Origin: Deltaproteobacteria bacterium
GTDB taxonomy: Bacteria; Myxococcota_A; Polyangia; Polyangiales; Polyangiaceae
Assembly (NCBI GenBank): GCA_016875405.1
Contig: VGRJ01000001.1
Location: forward strand, 1-64,000
DNA: 64,000 nucleotides
Direction of reading: 5' to 3'
The position numbers and the translations under genes are program-made. The first letter of the stretch is position 1. The number at the start of each line of letters is the position of its first letter. Shown one piece after another: positions 8,875 through 17,686 of the stretch. The notes beneath the pieces were generated by a model. That model searched no databases, was not told where the DNA came from, and saw nothing but the letters and a program-made list of their open reading frames with translations.

Positions 8875-10064
8875 GAATGCCAAGCTCTCGCATCTTGCTG
8901 GCCATCGCCGCAACCACCGCCACAACGGTGGTCGTCGGACCGCTGCGCACCGCTTCGAGCGCCGACCCTGTCGCCACGACGAGTGCTTCAGCCGCAGCGT
9001 CGCCGAGCGCGCCTCCAACACCGCCGACCTGCGAGGAGGCGTGCGCGACCGCGGTACGCGCGCTCGGGGAGTGCGAGCTCTCGACCGGCGGGCTGCTCGT
9101 CGCGATCGGAGGGGCCGCGCGACTCAGCCAGCTCGACTGCAAAGGCTACTGCGCGACTATCGACTCCGCCGAGGTCACCCGCATCGACGCGTGCTTCCCA
9201 CGCCTGCGCTGTGAGGACTACCGCGCTTGCCTCGCCGAGGTCGGCGCGACAGCGACGAGAGCCTCCGAGACGACGACGCGCGAGCGCGATGGCGCCGAGA
9301 TGATCACCGTCCCCGCAGGCCCATTCGTGCGCGGGGTCCCCCGAGTGGCGCGCGCGCTGCGCGACGTGGAACGGAAGACGGTCGAGCTCCCAGCCTTTCG
9401 GATCGACCGCGACGAGGTCACCGTCGCGCGGTACCGACGCTGCTATGTCGAGGGGGGGTGCAAGGCGCCCTCAGTCGACGGCGAGCCGGACCCGGCCACG
9501 GTCAGCGAGGACTCCGAGACGACGCCGAAGCTGCGCGGCTGCAACTGGGGCGTCGCGGGTCGCGACAAGCACCCGATCAATTGCGTCGACTACGCAGGCG
9601 CGCGCGCCTACTGCGCCTGGGTCGGAGCGCGCCTGCCCACTGAGCTTGAGTGGGAGAAGGCGGCGCGCGGCGGCGACGCGCGGCGCTACCCTTGGGGGGT
9701 CTGGGACCGGACGTGCAAGCGGCTCGTGTGGGATCCCGGCAACTCGATCCCGACCCGCGGTTGCTCGAAACGCTCGACCGCCGAGGTCGGCACTTCCCCG
9801 GGTGGGGACTCTCCCTTCGGCGTCCACGACATGGCCGGAAACGTCTGGGAGTGGGTCGGTGGCATGTACGTCGAGGGGGAATATGCGGATCCACAGACCG
9901 ACGCGACACTTGCGCCAGGTCAGGCGTACGGAGTCGTGCGCGGCGGAGGTTGGGGGCGCGACGACGGCGACGCGCTGGCGCACGACGTGACGACCCGCTT
10001 TATATGGTTCAAGGAGCACCGAATCGAAGGCGTCGGCTTCCGCTGCGCAATGGGGGCGCCGTGA
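8871..10064 (+). CDS. Secreted formylglycine-generating-enzyme-like (SUMF1 fold) protein lacking the active-site cysteines
   Basis: The product is 397 aa with an N-terminal signal region, then a Cys-rich segment (CEEACATAVRALGEC...CKGYC...CFPRLRCEDYRAC). From ~145 it has an FGE-sulfatase domain: AEMITVPAGPFVRG, FRIDRDEVTVARYRRC, CVDYAGARAYCAWVGARLPTE, GNVWEWVGG, VVRGGGW, GVGFRCA. Active FGE uses two Cys after RGGSW; here the segment RGGGWGRDDGDALAHDV has none. The domain is therefore probably structural or ligand-binding rather than sulfatase-activating. It overlaps both neighbours by 4 nt (ATGA and GTGA). Confidence 0.88.
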   Translation: MRMPSSRILLAIAATTATTVVVGPLRTASSADPVATTSASAAASPSAPPTPPTCEEACATAVRALGECELSTGGLLVAIGGAARLSQLDCKGYCATIDSAEVTRIDACFPRLRCEDYRACLAEVGATATRASETTTRERDGAEMITVPAGPFVRGVPRVARALRDVERKTVELPAFRIDRDEVTVARYRRCYVEGGCKAPSVDGEPDPATVSEDSETTPKLRGCNWGVAGRDKHPINCVDYAGARAYCAWVGARLPTELEWEKAARGGDARRYPWGVWDRTCKRLVWDPGNSIPTRGCSKRSTAEVGTSPGGDSPFGVHDMAGNVWEWVGGMYVEGEYADPQTDATLAPGQAYGVVRGGGWGRDDGDALAHDVTTRFIWFKEHRIEGVGFRCAMGAP

Positions 10065-11953
10065 GCGCGCGCACCGCGAGACAGGCGAACCTCCTCTGGC
10101 TCGCCTGCGTCTGCAGCGGGCTGTCGCTCGGCGCGTGCTCGAAGGCTGGAGCGCCGAACGCGAGCGTAAGCGCGAGCGCGACTGCCTCCGGAGCCGCAGC
10201 GAGCGCAGAGTCCGAGGTCGGGATCCCGGCGGAGGCACTCGCGGCAGCAGGCCTCACCACCCAGGACTTCGAGCCCGGACCCGCGCCATCGCTCCCATCG
10301 GTGCCCGCCGCTGAAAAGGTCGCGCCTGGACCGGGCAGCTGGAGCGACAGCCTCGCCGCGCTCGTCGGTGCGTCCCCTCGCCGACCGGTCGCCAAGCCCG
10401 TGAGCGTGCCGGACCCATGGCCGGAGTGCGCGACAACCTTCGCTCGCGACGCGAGCGCGAAGAAGCACGAGGTCGCATGGTCCGCGCGCAAGAAGGCCGC
10501 CGCAGCGTATTTCGCGCGCGCGGACGGGCTCGCGCAGACGCACTGGGCTCCCGTGCAACGGAGCTTCTGGCAAGCGCGTCGGCGGCTCATCGACGCGACG
10601 GCCGAGGGCTGCACCATCGACGCGCCGTCGGCCCCATGCGCACCGTTCGTCGAGCGCCTGCGCGCGAGCGAAGCGCTCGGAGCCTTCTCCTGCACCGTGA
10701 AGCACGTCCTACGAGCGACGGACGCTCCGGCGCGCGACCTCGTCGCCTGTGAGGTCGATGCATACAGATTCCTGCTCGAGATCCGCGACGACGCTCGCAG
10801 CGCCGTGCTCGGCGCCGAGCTGGCGGCCGCTGCGGAACGGAGCGGGCTCGCTGAAGCGCTCGGAGCGCAGCGCCTCGACCCGGCCACCGACAGGCTGCCC
10901 GCGGCACCGCTCTCGCCTCCAAAGCTGCGCCTCGACGGGCTGGAGGGGCTTGTCCGCTTCGCCCCGCGCGAGGGTGACGCAGCAGGCGCGCTCGAGGCGC
11001 TCACCTCGAGCGGGCTCGAGCCAACCGTCGTCGTGTCGCTGTGGGGCGAGAAGGCCCTCTGGCTCGTTCGTCCGAAGAAGGGCTCAACACCATCCGTCGT
11101 GCTCGAGCAGCGCGGTGAACCACCACCCCCGCCCGCGCCAACTCCTCGACCGGCACGAGAGCCCGACGACGACGATGACGACGACGACGAGCGGAAGCCG
11201 GAAGCCCAAGGGCCGACCGCCCCCCGCTGCACCGGGACGGGGCGCTGGGATTTGGCAGCCTGTTCCGCGCAGAGTGAGGAGGGCTCGCTCGCGCCTTGGT
11301 TCCGCGTTGCTGGCGGTCCTGGGCGTCCGCAGATCGCGGTGTTCCCAGCGCAGCCAGGCCAAGCCGTCGGGATGACGTGGCCGCCCGACGAGAGCGCGCG
11401 TGTCCTCGCGTTCCGGCGCGAGGTCATCTCGCGCGGTGGGTTCGGCGCGTTCACGTGCTCTCTGGCAGATGCGAACCTCGCAACGGACAGTGACCATCCG
11501 TTCGACGAGCGCACGCTTGCGCTCGCGCGACGCGCAGGCGTCCCCGAGGGCGAGCTGGTGGAGTGGCGGCTCTCATGCCTCACGGGCGAAGACGCCGGCG
11601 GCGGGCTCGTCGTCCTCCACGTCCCGTCCTACGACCTGTGGGCGGACGCGACGCTCGGCGTCGACGGTTACTCGGTGAAGGAGTACCACGCGGTCCGCGG
11701 CGGTCACTTTGCCGGGCCGCTCCGCGCGATCGCCGAGGCGGGTCTCCTCAACCTGCCACGGGGTGCGAAGCTCGAGGTGTCGGGGTATGCGTCGCTGCGC
11801 CGCGCGTCGTCCGGCGAGTGGCACGTCGGCTTCGCGTCGAGCTGCCCCGAGAGCGGCCTCCCATGCGAGTTCCGTGACGGACGCGGATCGCCGACCATCA
11901 CCAGCGTGGCGATGGAAGCCTGCGACGTGAGCGGCTTCGCGTATCCACGCTGA
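10061..11953 (+). CDS. Large hypothetical lipoprotein with polyaspartate linker
   Basis: The product is 630 aa. The GTG start at 10061 overlaps the stop of the FGE-like gene (GTGA) and gives a lipobox LSLGAC about 24 residues in. An Ala/Ser linker leads to a region of ~300 residues with several paired Cys (CTIDAPSAPC, CTVKHVL, CEVDAYRF). An eight-Asp run with Pro-rich flanks follows at about 368-380. The C-terminal ~240 residues contain more Cys (CTGTGRWDLAAC, CSLADANL, CDVSGFAYP). The family is unrecognised. It is the third gene of a translationally coupled envelope operon. Confidence 0.74.
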   Translation: MSARTARQANLLWLACVCSGLSLGACSKAGAPNASVSASATASGAAASAESEVGIPAEALAAAGLTTQDFEPGPAPSLPSVPAAEKVAPGPGSWSDSLAALVGASPRRPVAKPVSVPDPWPECATTFARDASAKKHEVAWSARKKAAAAYFARADGLAQTHWAPVQRSFWQARRRLIDATAEGCTIDAPSAPCAPFVERLRASEALGAFSCTVKHVLRATDAPARDLVACEVDAYRFLLEIRDDARSAVLGAELAAAAERSGLAEALGAQRLDPATDRLPAAPLSPPKLRLDGLEGLVRFAPREGDAAGALEALTSSGLEPTVVVSLWGEKALWLVRPKKGSTPSVVLEQRGEPPPPPAPTPRPAREPDDDDDDDDERKPEAQGPTAPRCTGTGRWDLAACSAQSEEGSLAPWFRVAGGPGRPQIAVFPAQPGQAVGMTWPPDESARVLAFRREVISRGGFGAFTCSLADANLATDSDHPFDERTLALARRAGVPEGELVEWRLSCLTGEDAGGGLVVLHVPSYDLWADATLGVDGYSVKEYHAVRGGHFAGPLRAIAEAGLLNLPRGAKLEVSGYASLRRASSGEWHVGFASSCPESGLPCEFRDGRGSPTITSVAMEACDVSGFAYPR

Positions 11954-11987
11954 GCCGGCCGAGCGCGAGCCGAAGGGGTCGACGTCG

Positions 11988-12064
11988 CAGCTCCGGCAGA
12001 GCGCGGCTAGCCCCCCCGCGTACCGCGCGCGTCGGAGCTGAGCAGGTCGGGCCCGTCAGCTCCG
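11988..12064. repeat. Three-arm inverted repeat in convergent intergenic gap
   Basis: CAGCTCCG (11988-11995), its complement CGGAGCTG (12033-12040) and a second CAGCTCCG (12057-12064) allow two mutually exclusive 8-bp hairpins. It sits between convergent lipoprotein genes. No T-tract follows, so a terminator role is possible but unproven. Confidence 0.35.
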
Positions 12065-12075
12065 CATCGGTCGGG

Positions 12076-13215
12076 TCACTTGCAGACGGCGTTGTTCATC
12101 GGATCGATCTGGGTGTTGCCCTTGCACTCCTTGTCGCTGCACGAGCCCTTGTCGTTGCAGTAGTCACAGGAGCCGAGGAGTTTGTCGCTGCAGTCGGGGT
12201 CCATCGCGCCGCAGCCGCAATCGCAGACATCGGCCGACGGTCCCGCCTCCTTCTCGTCGTAGAAAAAGAGGTCGCACTTCCACGCGCTCGGCACGCACTT
12301 GCCCTCGCCGCAGAACTCGTTCGCCATGCAGCCGGCCACCGTCTCGGCGGGCATCAGCTCACAGTCGGGATCCGGGACGCCGCAACCACAGTCGCAGCCG
12401 TTGCCCTTGCCGCCGTTGAACTTGGCGGGAGCGCATGTCCAAGCCTCCGGCGTACCCTCGCAGGTCGCCTTCATGCCGCACGTCTGCCCCTTGTAACAGC
12501 CATCGACGCTGTTCGCGGGGTTCGCGCAGTCCGGGTCGACGGTGCCGCAGTTGCAGTCGCAGAAGATCTCCGACGCGCCGGCCTTGGTCTCGTCGTAGTA
12601 GGCCGGATTGCAGGTCCAGCCGTCGGCGGGCGGCTTGATGTCGAACGTGAAGGAGGCGAGCGCGGCGCACTTGCCGTTCGGGACCGGCGTCACGTCTCCG
12701 GAGGCGTCGTCGATCGTGACCTCCTCGAACACTACGTTGGTCATCTTGCCCGTGAGGAGGAACTTTCCGTCGTACTTCGTCACGTCGACGGTGCCCGCCT
12801 TCGCGAAGTAGTAGGCCGCGGCGCCATCCTGCGTGGAGTCCTCCTCAAGGAGCACGCAGATCTCGTCGGTCCCGCACCCGGCCGTAGACTTGGGGGGCTT
12901 GAGGGTCGTCGTTCCTACGGCCTTTTCCGTCAGGACGATGCCGACGTAGTCCTCGTCCGCGCCGCCGAGGTTCGGCGTCGCCACGCCCGCGAAGACCGGC
13001 GAGGTGCTGCTCGCGAGCGCGAAGCCGGAGACGTCGGCGATCGCCACGCACTTGGCATCCGAACCATCGCCCCCGCTGCCCGCGCCGCCCGAGCCTACCG
13101 TCGCCGAGACCGTCACCGTGGTCGAGGGCGAGTCGGACCCGCCGCAAGCAGGCGCGAGGGTGGCGGCCGCGAGGCCAGCGACGAAAGCCGTGAGGATGAG
13201 AGGACGCTTCATCAT
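12076..13215 (-). CDS. Cysteine-rich lipoprotein with repeated C-x-C modules
   Basis: The product is 379 aa beginning MMKRPLILTAFVAGLAAATLAPACGG. There are two adjacent ATGs; an AGGAG lies upstream with spacing better suited to the second. After a Gly/Ser linker, residues ~30-190 form a beta-rich domain. From ~195, four Cys-rich modules follow, each with a D-C-x-C-G-x-x-D-P-D-C pattern (for example CDCNCGTVDPDC, CDCGCGVPDPDC, CDCGCGAMDPDC). Such disulfide-rich surface lipoproteins are common in myxobacteria and generally lack assigned functions. Confidence 0.8.
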   Translation of the reverse strand: MMKRPLILTAFVAGLAAATLAPACGGSDSPSTTVTVSATVGSGGAGSGGDGSDAKCVAIADVSGFALASSTSPVFAGVATPNLGGADEDYVGIVLTEKAVGTTTLKPPKSTAGCGTDEICVLLEEDSTQDGAAAYYFAKAGTVDVTKYDGKFLLTGKMTNVVFEEVTIDDASGDVTPVPNGKCAALASFTFDIKPPADGWTCNPAYYDETKAGASEIFCDCNCGTVDPDCANPANSVDGCYKGQTCGMKATCEGTPEAWTCAPAKFNGGKGNGCDCGCGVPDPDCELMPAETVAGCMANEFCGEGKCVPSAWKCDLFFYDEKEAGPSADVCDCGCGAMDPDCSDKLLGSCDYCNDKGSCSDKECKGNTQIDPMNNAVCK

Positions 13216-13291
13216 GGTTCTCCTCGAGTTCCGCTGTCGGTACGCGAGTCACGGACAGAAGTCGACGGCGTGCTGCTGACATCCCGCGGTC

Positions 13292-14080
13292 TCAGCCGAG
13301 CCACGCGCGCTCGAGCCAGGCGAGTGAATCGGGGGCGGCGCGGAGCTCTTGGTCGAGCGCCCGCACCGGTGCAGAGGGACCAAGGGGCGCACCGTAAGCG
13401 CGCGCGTAGAGCACCCACGACGGCAGCTCGTAGTGGTGGAGGAGCGGCCCCATCGGATGGGTCGCGGCGCTCGCCAGGACGGCAGCAGCCGACTCGAGGT
13501 CCGCCGCCCCGACGAGCGCGGTAGCAGTGTCGAAGAGCAGCTGACGGAGCGACTCGAACGAGGCCTCGGGAGCAGCGACCATGCGCTCGATCATGCGCTC
13601 GAAGCCCTCGTCGTCGAGGCCGGCAGACTCTGCCGCGTCGCGCATCGCGGGGACCTGCGTCTCGAGGAAGCCGGAATCGGGCGCGTGACCGACGAGCCGC
13701 CCGACGAGGTAGACGTCGAAGGCGCTCGCGATCGACTCGGCGAGGAGCAGCCCGTCCGAGGAGCGCGCGTGCTCGCCGAGCGCGCGGTGAGCGAGCGCGT
13801 GCCACGCGCCGTGGGCGAGCTGATCGGCGGCGAGGTGCTCGTCGACGAGAACTTCGATCGCGTCACCTGGATTCCAGAAGGCGAGGTTGAGGAGCAGCGC
13901 CGACTCGTAGCGCTCGAGGGCGCTGCCGGGCTGCGGCACCAAGAAGCGTGCGCCCGTCTTCGACATGGCGTCTTTCAGCTCGCGGTAGAGACCGACGTGA
14001 CGAAACGACGACTCGTCGTCGAGGGTGAGCTCGGCGAGCGGCAGCGAACGGAGGAGCGGCATCTCGGGACAGTCGCGCAT
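13292..14080 (-). CDS. Hypothetical helical protein
   Basis: The product is 262 aa from the ATG giving MRDCPEMPLLRSLPLAE; an internal ATG at 14062 is an alternative. It is helix-rich, with acidic and His-containing stretches (DEHLAADQLAHGAWHALAHRALGEHA) but no HExxH or other catalytic motif. No signal peptide is seen. It diverges from the DUF3829-like lipoprotein, with about 30 bp between the starts. The family is unrecognised. Confidence 0.6.
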   Translation of the reverse strand: MRDCPEMPLLRSLPLAELTLDDESSFRHVGLYRELKDAMSKTGARFLVPQPGSALERYESALLLNLAFWNPGDAIEVLVDEHLAADQLAHGAWHALAHRALGEHARSSDGLLLAESIASAFDVYLVGRLVGHAPDSGFLETQVPAMRDAAESAGLDDEGFERMIERMVAAPEASFESLRQLLFDTATALVGAADLESAAAVLASAATHPMGPLLHHYELPSWVLYARAYGAPLGPSAPVRALDQELRAAPDSLAWLERAWLG

Positions 14081-14110
14081 CCGGTGGACACTTGCCACTT
14101 CAACGCGCGC

Positions 14111-15418
14111 ATGCGAAACCCGGCGGCGATGAAGGCACGACTCCTGACGGGCTTGTTCGGAACCTGGATCTGCGGCGCGGCGTTCGTAGGCTGCAAGAGC
14201 GATGCGCCACCGCCCGCACCGACGCCCGAGGCGAGCTCGACCGCGGCGGCCGCGGCCTCTGGGAAGCCCGACGCGCTCGTGCACCATCTGCCCGCGTTCT
14301 CGGACGCGACGAACAAGCGCTTTCGCATCGAGCTGTGCTTCTACGGCGCATACGGCCTGCGCCTGACGCGCGACGCGTACCTCGCGAGCCTCGGCGGCAA
14401 GGAGCCGGCCGAGGGCAAGCTTCCAACCTTTGGCGACTTCCCGACCCTCGACGACCCGACGGGAGCGCCCACCGCGAGCCCGAGCGCGGCTTCGAGCGCC
14501 ACGCCCGCGGGGCCGAAGGCGGAGCCCCGGCTCGCCCCGAAGGCCGCTCCGACCGCGTCCGCCTCGGCGGCTGCTGCGGGGACCGCGTCATCTGGAGCCG
14601 CGGTCACCGCGACGCGCCCGACCCTCAACGTGCCAGGCCTCGAGCGGCTGCCGTTCACCCGCTACGTGAGCTCGTGCACGCTCGCGACGCGCAAGGAAGG
14701 CAAGAACTCGAGCGAGGAGCCGATCGACAAGGCGATCACCGAGTTCGATGCGTGGGCGAGCAACGTGAACCGACTGGTGATGGGCGCGCAGCGCTACTAC
14801 TCGGCGAAGCAGTACGACGGAGACAAGTTCGAGCGCGGCCGTTCGCTGCACAAGGAGCTCACCGAGAGCTTCGCGGCGCTCGATGAGAAGTTCGCCGCGC
14901 TGACCCAAGCGTTTCTTGCTTGGGAGGTCACGCTCGGCAAGCCAGAGGAGAAGCTCGACAAGGGCGCCGAGGCCGGCTTCGAGGCGCTTCAGACCGCACG
15001 GGTGCTCGCCGCCGCGCTGCTCGCCGACAAGCCCGACGCCGAGGCTCTCGCGAAGGCCGTCGAAGCGGTCGTGAAGGCACGCGAGGCGCTCGAGGCGGTC
15101 GGCAAGGACGACCCGAAGACGCCTTATCCGCGGGAGCTTGGCGCACGCCTCGGCAAGCTTGTGGTCGCGGCAGGCAAGGCCAAGGACGCGCTCGCCGATC
15201 GGCGCGCCTCGATCGGCGCGACGTTCCTCGTGTTGAACGAGGTCGCGGGGCTCGTCGAGGCACACCACCGTGCGCTCGGCCAGCACCTGCGGGCGAGCGG
15301 GCAGACGCGCCCGGGGTCGCCGATCACGACGCTGCGTCCGCGCATGGAAAGTCTCGGAGGCCGCCCCGACGCGCGCACCGTGAGGCCTCGCCCTGGCAAG
15401 GAAGAGCATCCGGAGTGA
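14111..15418 (+). CDS. DUF3829/YiiG-like lipoprotein
   Basis: The product is 435 aa. The signal reads MKARLLTGLFGTWICGAAFVGC from a second ATG at 14129; the upstream ATG at 14111 adds six residues. A Ser/Ala/Thr linker at about 125-175 separates a short N-terminal domain from a helical domain (PFTRYVSSC, AITEFDAWASNVNRLVMGAQRYY). That domain matches the DUF3829 layout of long helices with a Tyr-rich N-terminal helix. It is probably a periplasm-facing lipoprotein of unknown function. Confidence 0.74.
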   Translation: MRNPAAMKARLLTGLFGTWICGAAFVGCKSDAPPPAPTPEASSTAAAAASGKPDALVHHLPAFSDATNKRFRIELCFYGAYGLRLTRDAYLASLGGKEPAEGKLPTFGDFPTLDDPTGAPTASPSAASSATPAGPKAEPRLAPKAAPTASASAAAAGTASSGAAVTATRPTLNVPGLERLPFTRYVSSCTLATRKEGKNSSEEPIDKAITEFDAWASNVNRLVMGAQRYYSAKQYDGDKFERGRSLHKELTESFAALDEKFAALTQAFLAWEVTLGKPEEKLDKGAEAGFEALQTARVLAAALLADKPDAEALAKAVEAVVKAREALEAVGKDDPKTPYPRELGARLGKLVVAAGKAKDALADRRASIGATFLVLNEVAGLVEAHHRALGQHLRASGQTRPGSPITTLRPRMESLGGRPDARTVRPRPGKEEHPE

Positions 15419-15539
15419 GGGTCCCTCGCCCCCGCGCCACGACCTCGACGCGCCCGAGCGACAGGCGCGCGCGGTATGCCGGACGCGAGCCCTGAGTCGG
15501 GCGAGCTGCACGAACGGCACGACGCTCGCTCGAGCAACG

Positions 15540-15578
15540 ACGGCCCCGGTGGAAGCTCCGCCGGGGCCGTGTTCGTTT
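15540..15578 (+). terminator. Intrinsic-type terminator hairpin
   Basis: A 10-bp perfect stem ACGGCCCCGG (15540-15549) / CCGGGGCCGT (15561-15570) is extended inward by GGA/TCC, and a broken T-run (GTTCGTTTCG) follows. It lies between the convergent DUF3829-like and NuoH-fusion genes and can serve the plus-strand gene, possibly both. Confidence 0.68.
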
Positions 15579-15608
15579 CGCTGACGGGCCGAGCCCGCGA
15601 GCGCCAGG

Positions 15609-17645
15609 TCAGATGAACGGGTTCACGTGGACTGGCTGCTTGCTCTCGCGCAGGTTGTACGAGACGCGCTTCGCGAAGTGGCCGACGAGGGCCGCCGCGA
15701 CGCCAAACATCGCCACGCCGATCCCAGTCTGAAGCGCGACGGGGATCAGAGGCGAGGACGCCTCGGGGAGACCTCCCTCACCGACCCTCGACGACGGCGA
15801 CGTGCCGAGCACCCAGAGCGCTGTGAGCAGGAACGCCGCGAATGACATCGGCACGAACCACTTCCAGCACAGGTTCATGAGCTGATCGATGCGGACGCGC
15901 GGCAGCGTCCAGCGGATCCACACCACGACGAAGATCAGGACCCACGCCTTGAGGAGGAAGAAAAAGACGCCACCCGCCTGGAGCGCGAGGCTCGCCTCCT
16001 GCTGGGCCGGCGTCACGCCGGGGAGCTGCCAACCGCCGAGGAACAGCGCGGTCGCGATGCCACAGAAGACGAAGACGTTCGCCCACTCCGCAAAGAAGAA
16101 AAACAGGTAACGCATGCCGGAGTACTCCGTGGAGTAACCGGCGACGAGCTCGCTCTCGGCCTCGGGGAGGTCGAAGGGCGCGCGGTTGCCTTCGGCGAGC
16201 GCGGTCGTGAAGAACAGGAAGAACAGGCCGAACGAGACGGGATTCTTGAAGACGAACCAATACCAGGGCCAGCCACCCTTCGAGAGGAACATGTCGCCGA
16301 GCCCGCCTTGCGCCTGGATGATGTCCTGCATCCGCAGCGAGCCCGTCATCATCACGACGCAGACGATCGAGACGGCCGCGGGGATCTCGTAGCTGATCAC
16401 CTGCGCCGCCGCGCGCACGCCGCCGAGCAGCGACCACTTGTTGTTCGACGCCCAGCCGCCGGTCATGAGGCCAATCGCGACGAGCGAGGTGACGGCGACG
16501 ACGAACAAGATGCCCACGTCGAGATCGGCGGCGATCAGGTACTGGCCGAACGGCATCACCACGAAGGTCGCTGAGACGCCGATGAAGACGAGGTAGGGCG
16601 CCAGGCGGAAGAGGGGCTCGTCGCTGTCGGTGGGGACGATGTCTTCCTTGACGATCGACTTGATGCCGTCCGCCATCCACACGATGAAGCCCTGCGGGCC
16701 GGCGCGGTTCGGTCCGATGCGCGACTGCATGCGCGCCGAGACGCGACGCTCGACCCAGGTGATGATGCCGGCGGTCGGCGCCATGAAGAGCAGGAGGATC
16801 GCGGCGGCGACGCCGAGGATCATCGCAGCGGCAAGGATGTCGTTCGGCAGCGAGCCGCCGTCGAACCCGGACATCGACACCTGGCGAAGCTCGGGCGTCG
16901 CGGCGCCACGCTTGATGCCGAGCTGGGCGACGCGCGCTCCGGGCTGCGGCACGAGATCGCCCACCGAGAGCACGGACACGCCGTTGAAGCTGACGAGCAG
17001 ATCGCCCGTCGAAATTCCCGCGCGATCCGCCGGGCTCGCGGCGGCGACTCCCGAGACGAGCAGGCCGCCCGAGACGGGCGAGCGCGTGTCGTCGATGCGC
17101 AGGCCGAGGTGCGCGAGCGCCTTGGTGCCGATCTCGGAGCGCTTCTCGAGGGCCACGCGGCGAATCGAGGGCGCGCGCAGGTCGAGCGTGATGCCGAGGA
17201 CCTTGCCTTGCACCGCGGTGCCGTCCTGCGCCGTCGCGGCGAGGGCGACGGTGACGTCGCCTTGGAACGTCGTGTGCGCGGCCTCCTCGCCGTAGCCGCA
17301 GAACTTGGCAACGACGGCATCGGACAGGACGAAGCTGACCTTGTCGGCCGCAGGCTTCGCGCCCTCGATGACAATGTGGGCCTCCTCGCCCTCGGGGCTC
17401 TTGCCGGGCTGGAAGATACGACCGTCGAACGTGACCGTCGCGGTCTTCGCCTCGGCCGCGGGCAGTCGGGTGCCGAGCACCTCGATGTGATCCCCGACCT
17501 CGGCGTCACGCGGGACGACGTCGACGAGCTCGAGGAGGTTCGGCGCCTCGGCGCGCTTGCACCCCACCATCAGCGCGAAGAGCGCGAGGAGGAAGACGAG
17601 CGCCGACCGGGAGCGTGCGCGAATCGAAGAATCCTTTCGCCGCAT
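15609..17645 (-). CDS. nuoH: Orphan NADH-quinone oxidoreductase subunit H (NuoH) with N-terminal lipoprotein, IPT-like and PDZ domains
   Basis: The product is 678 aa, against roughly 320-430 for ordinary NuoH. Residues 1-29 are a lipoprotein signal (LFALMVGC). Residues ~36-160 look like an IPT/TIG-type beta domain (VVPRDAEVGDHIEVLGTRL, TVTFDGRIF). Residues ~179-258 form a PDZ domain (GLLVSGVAAASPADRAGI, GDLLVSFNGVSV). From ~266 comes a complete NuoH with ERRVSARMQSRIGPNRAGPQ, ADGIKSIVKED, the quinone-loop region EGNRAPFDLPEAESELVAGY, and many membrane helices. No other nuo gene is nearby. The fusion is continuous in frame; its function is inferred to be an extracytoplasmic appendage on complex I or a complex-I-like pump. 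Confidence 0.92.
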   Translation of the reverse strand: MRRKDSSIRARSRSALVFLLALFALMVGCKRAEAPNLLELVDVVPRDAEVGDHIEVLGTRLPAAEAKTATVTFDGRIFQPGKSPEGEEAHIVIEGAKPAADKVSFVLSDAVVAKFCGYGEEAAHTTFQGDVTVALAATAQDGTAVQGKVLGITLDLRAPSIRRVALEKRSEIGTKALAHLGLRIDDTRSPVSGGLLVSGVAAASPADRAGISTGDLLVSFNGVSVLSVGDLVPQPGARVAQLGIKRGAATPELRQVSMSGFDGGSLPNDILAAAMILGVAAAILLLFMAPTAGIITWVERRVSARMQSRIGPNRAGPQGFIVWMADGIKSIVKEDIVPTDSDEPLFRLAPYLVFIGVSATFVVMPFGQYLIAADLDVGILFVVAVTSLVAIGLMTGGWASNNKWSLLGGVRAAAQVISYEIPAAVSIVCVVMMTGSLRMQDIIQAQGGLGDMFLSKGGWPWYWFVFKNPVSFGLFFLFFTTALAEGNRAPFDLPEAESELVAGYSTEYSGMRYLFFFFAEWANVFVFCGIATALFLGGWQLPGVTPAQQEASLALQAGGVFFFLLKAWVLIFVVVWIRWTLPRVRIDQLMNLCWKWFVPMSFAAFLLTALWVLGTSPSSRVGEGGLPEASSPLIPVALQTGIGVAMFGVAAALVGHFAKRVSYNLRESKQPVHVNPFI

Positions 17646-17686
17646 GGCCCGGGACTTATAGACCGGCACCCGGTCAAGGTCGAGTA

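Noticed and set aside
17655-17677. TTGACC and TATAAG boxes upstream of the NuoH-fusion gene
   Set aside because: The spacer would be only 11 nt, too short for a sigma70 promoter.
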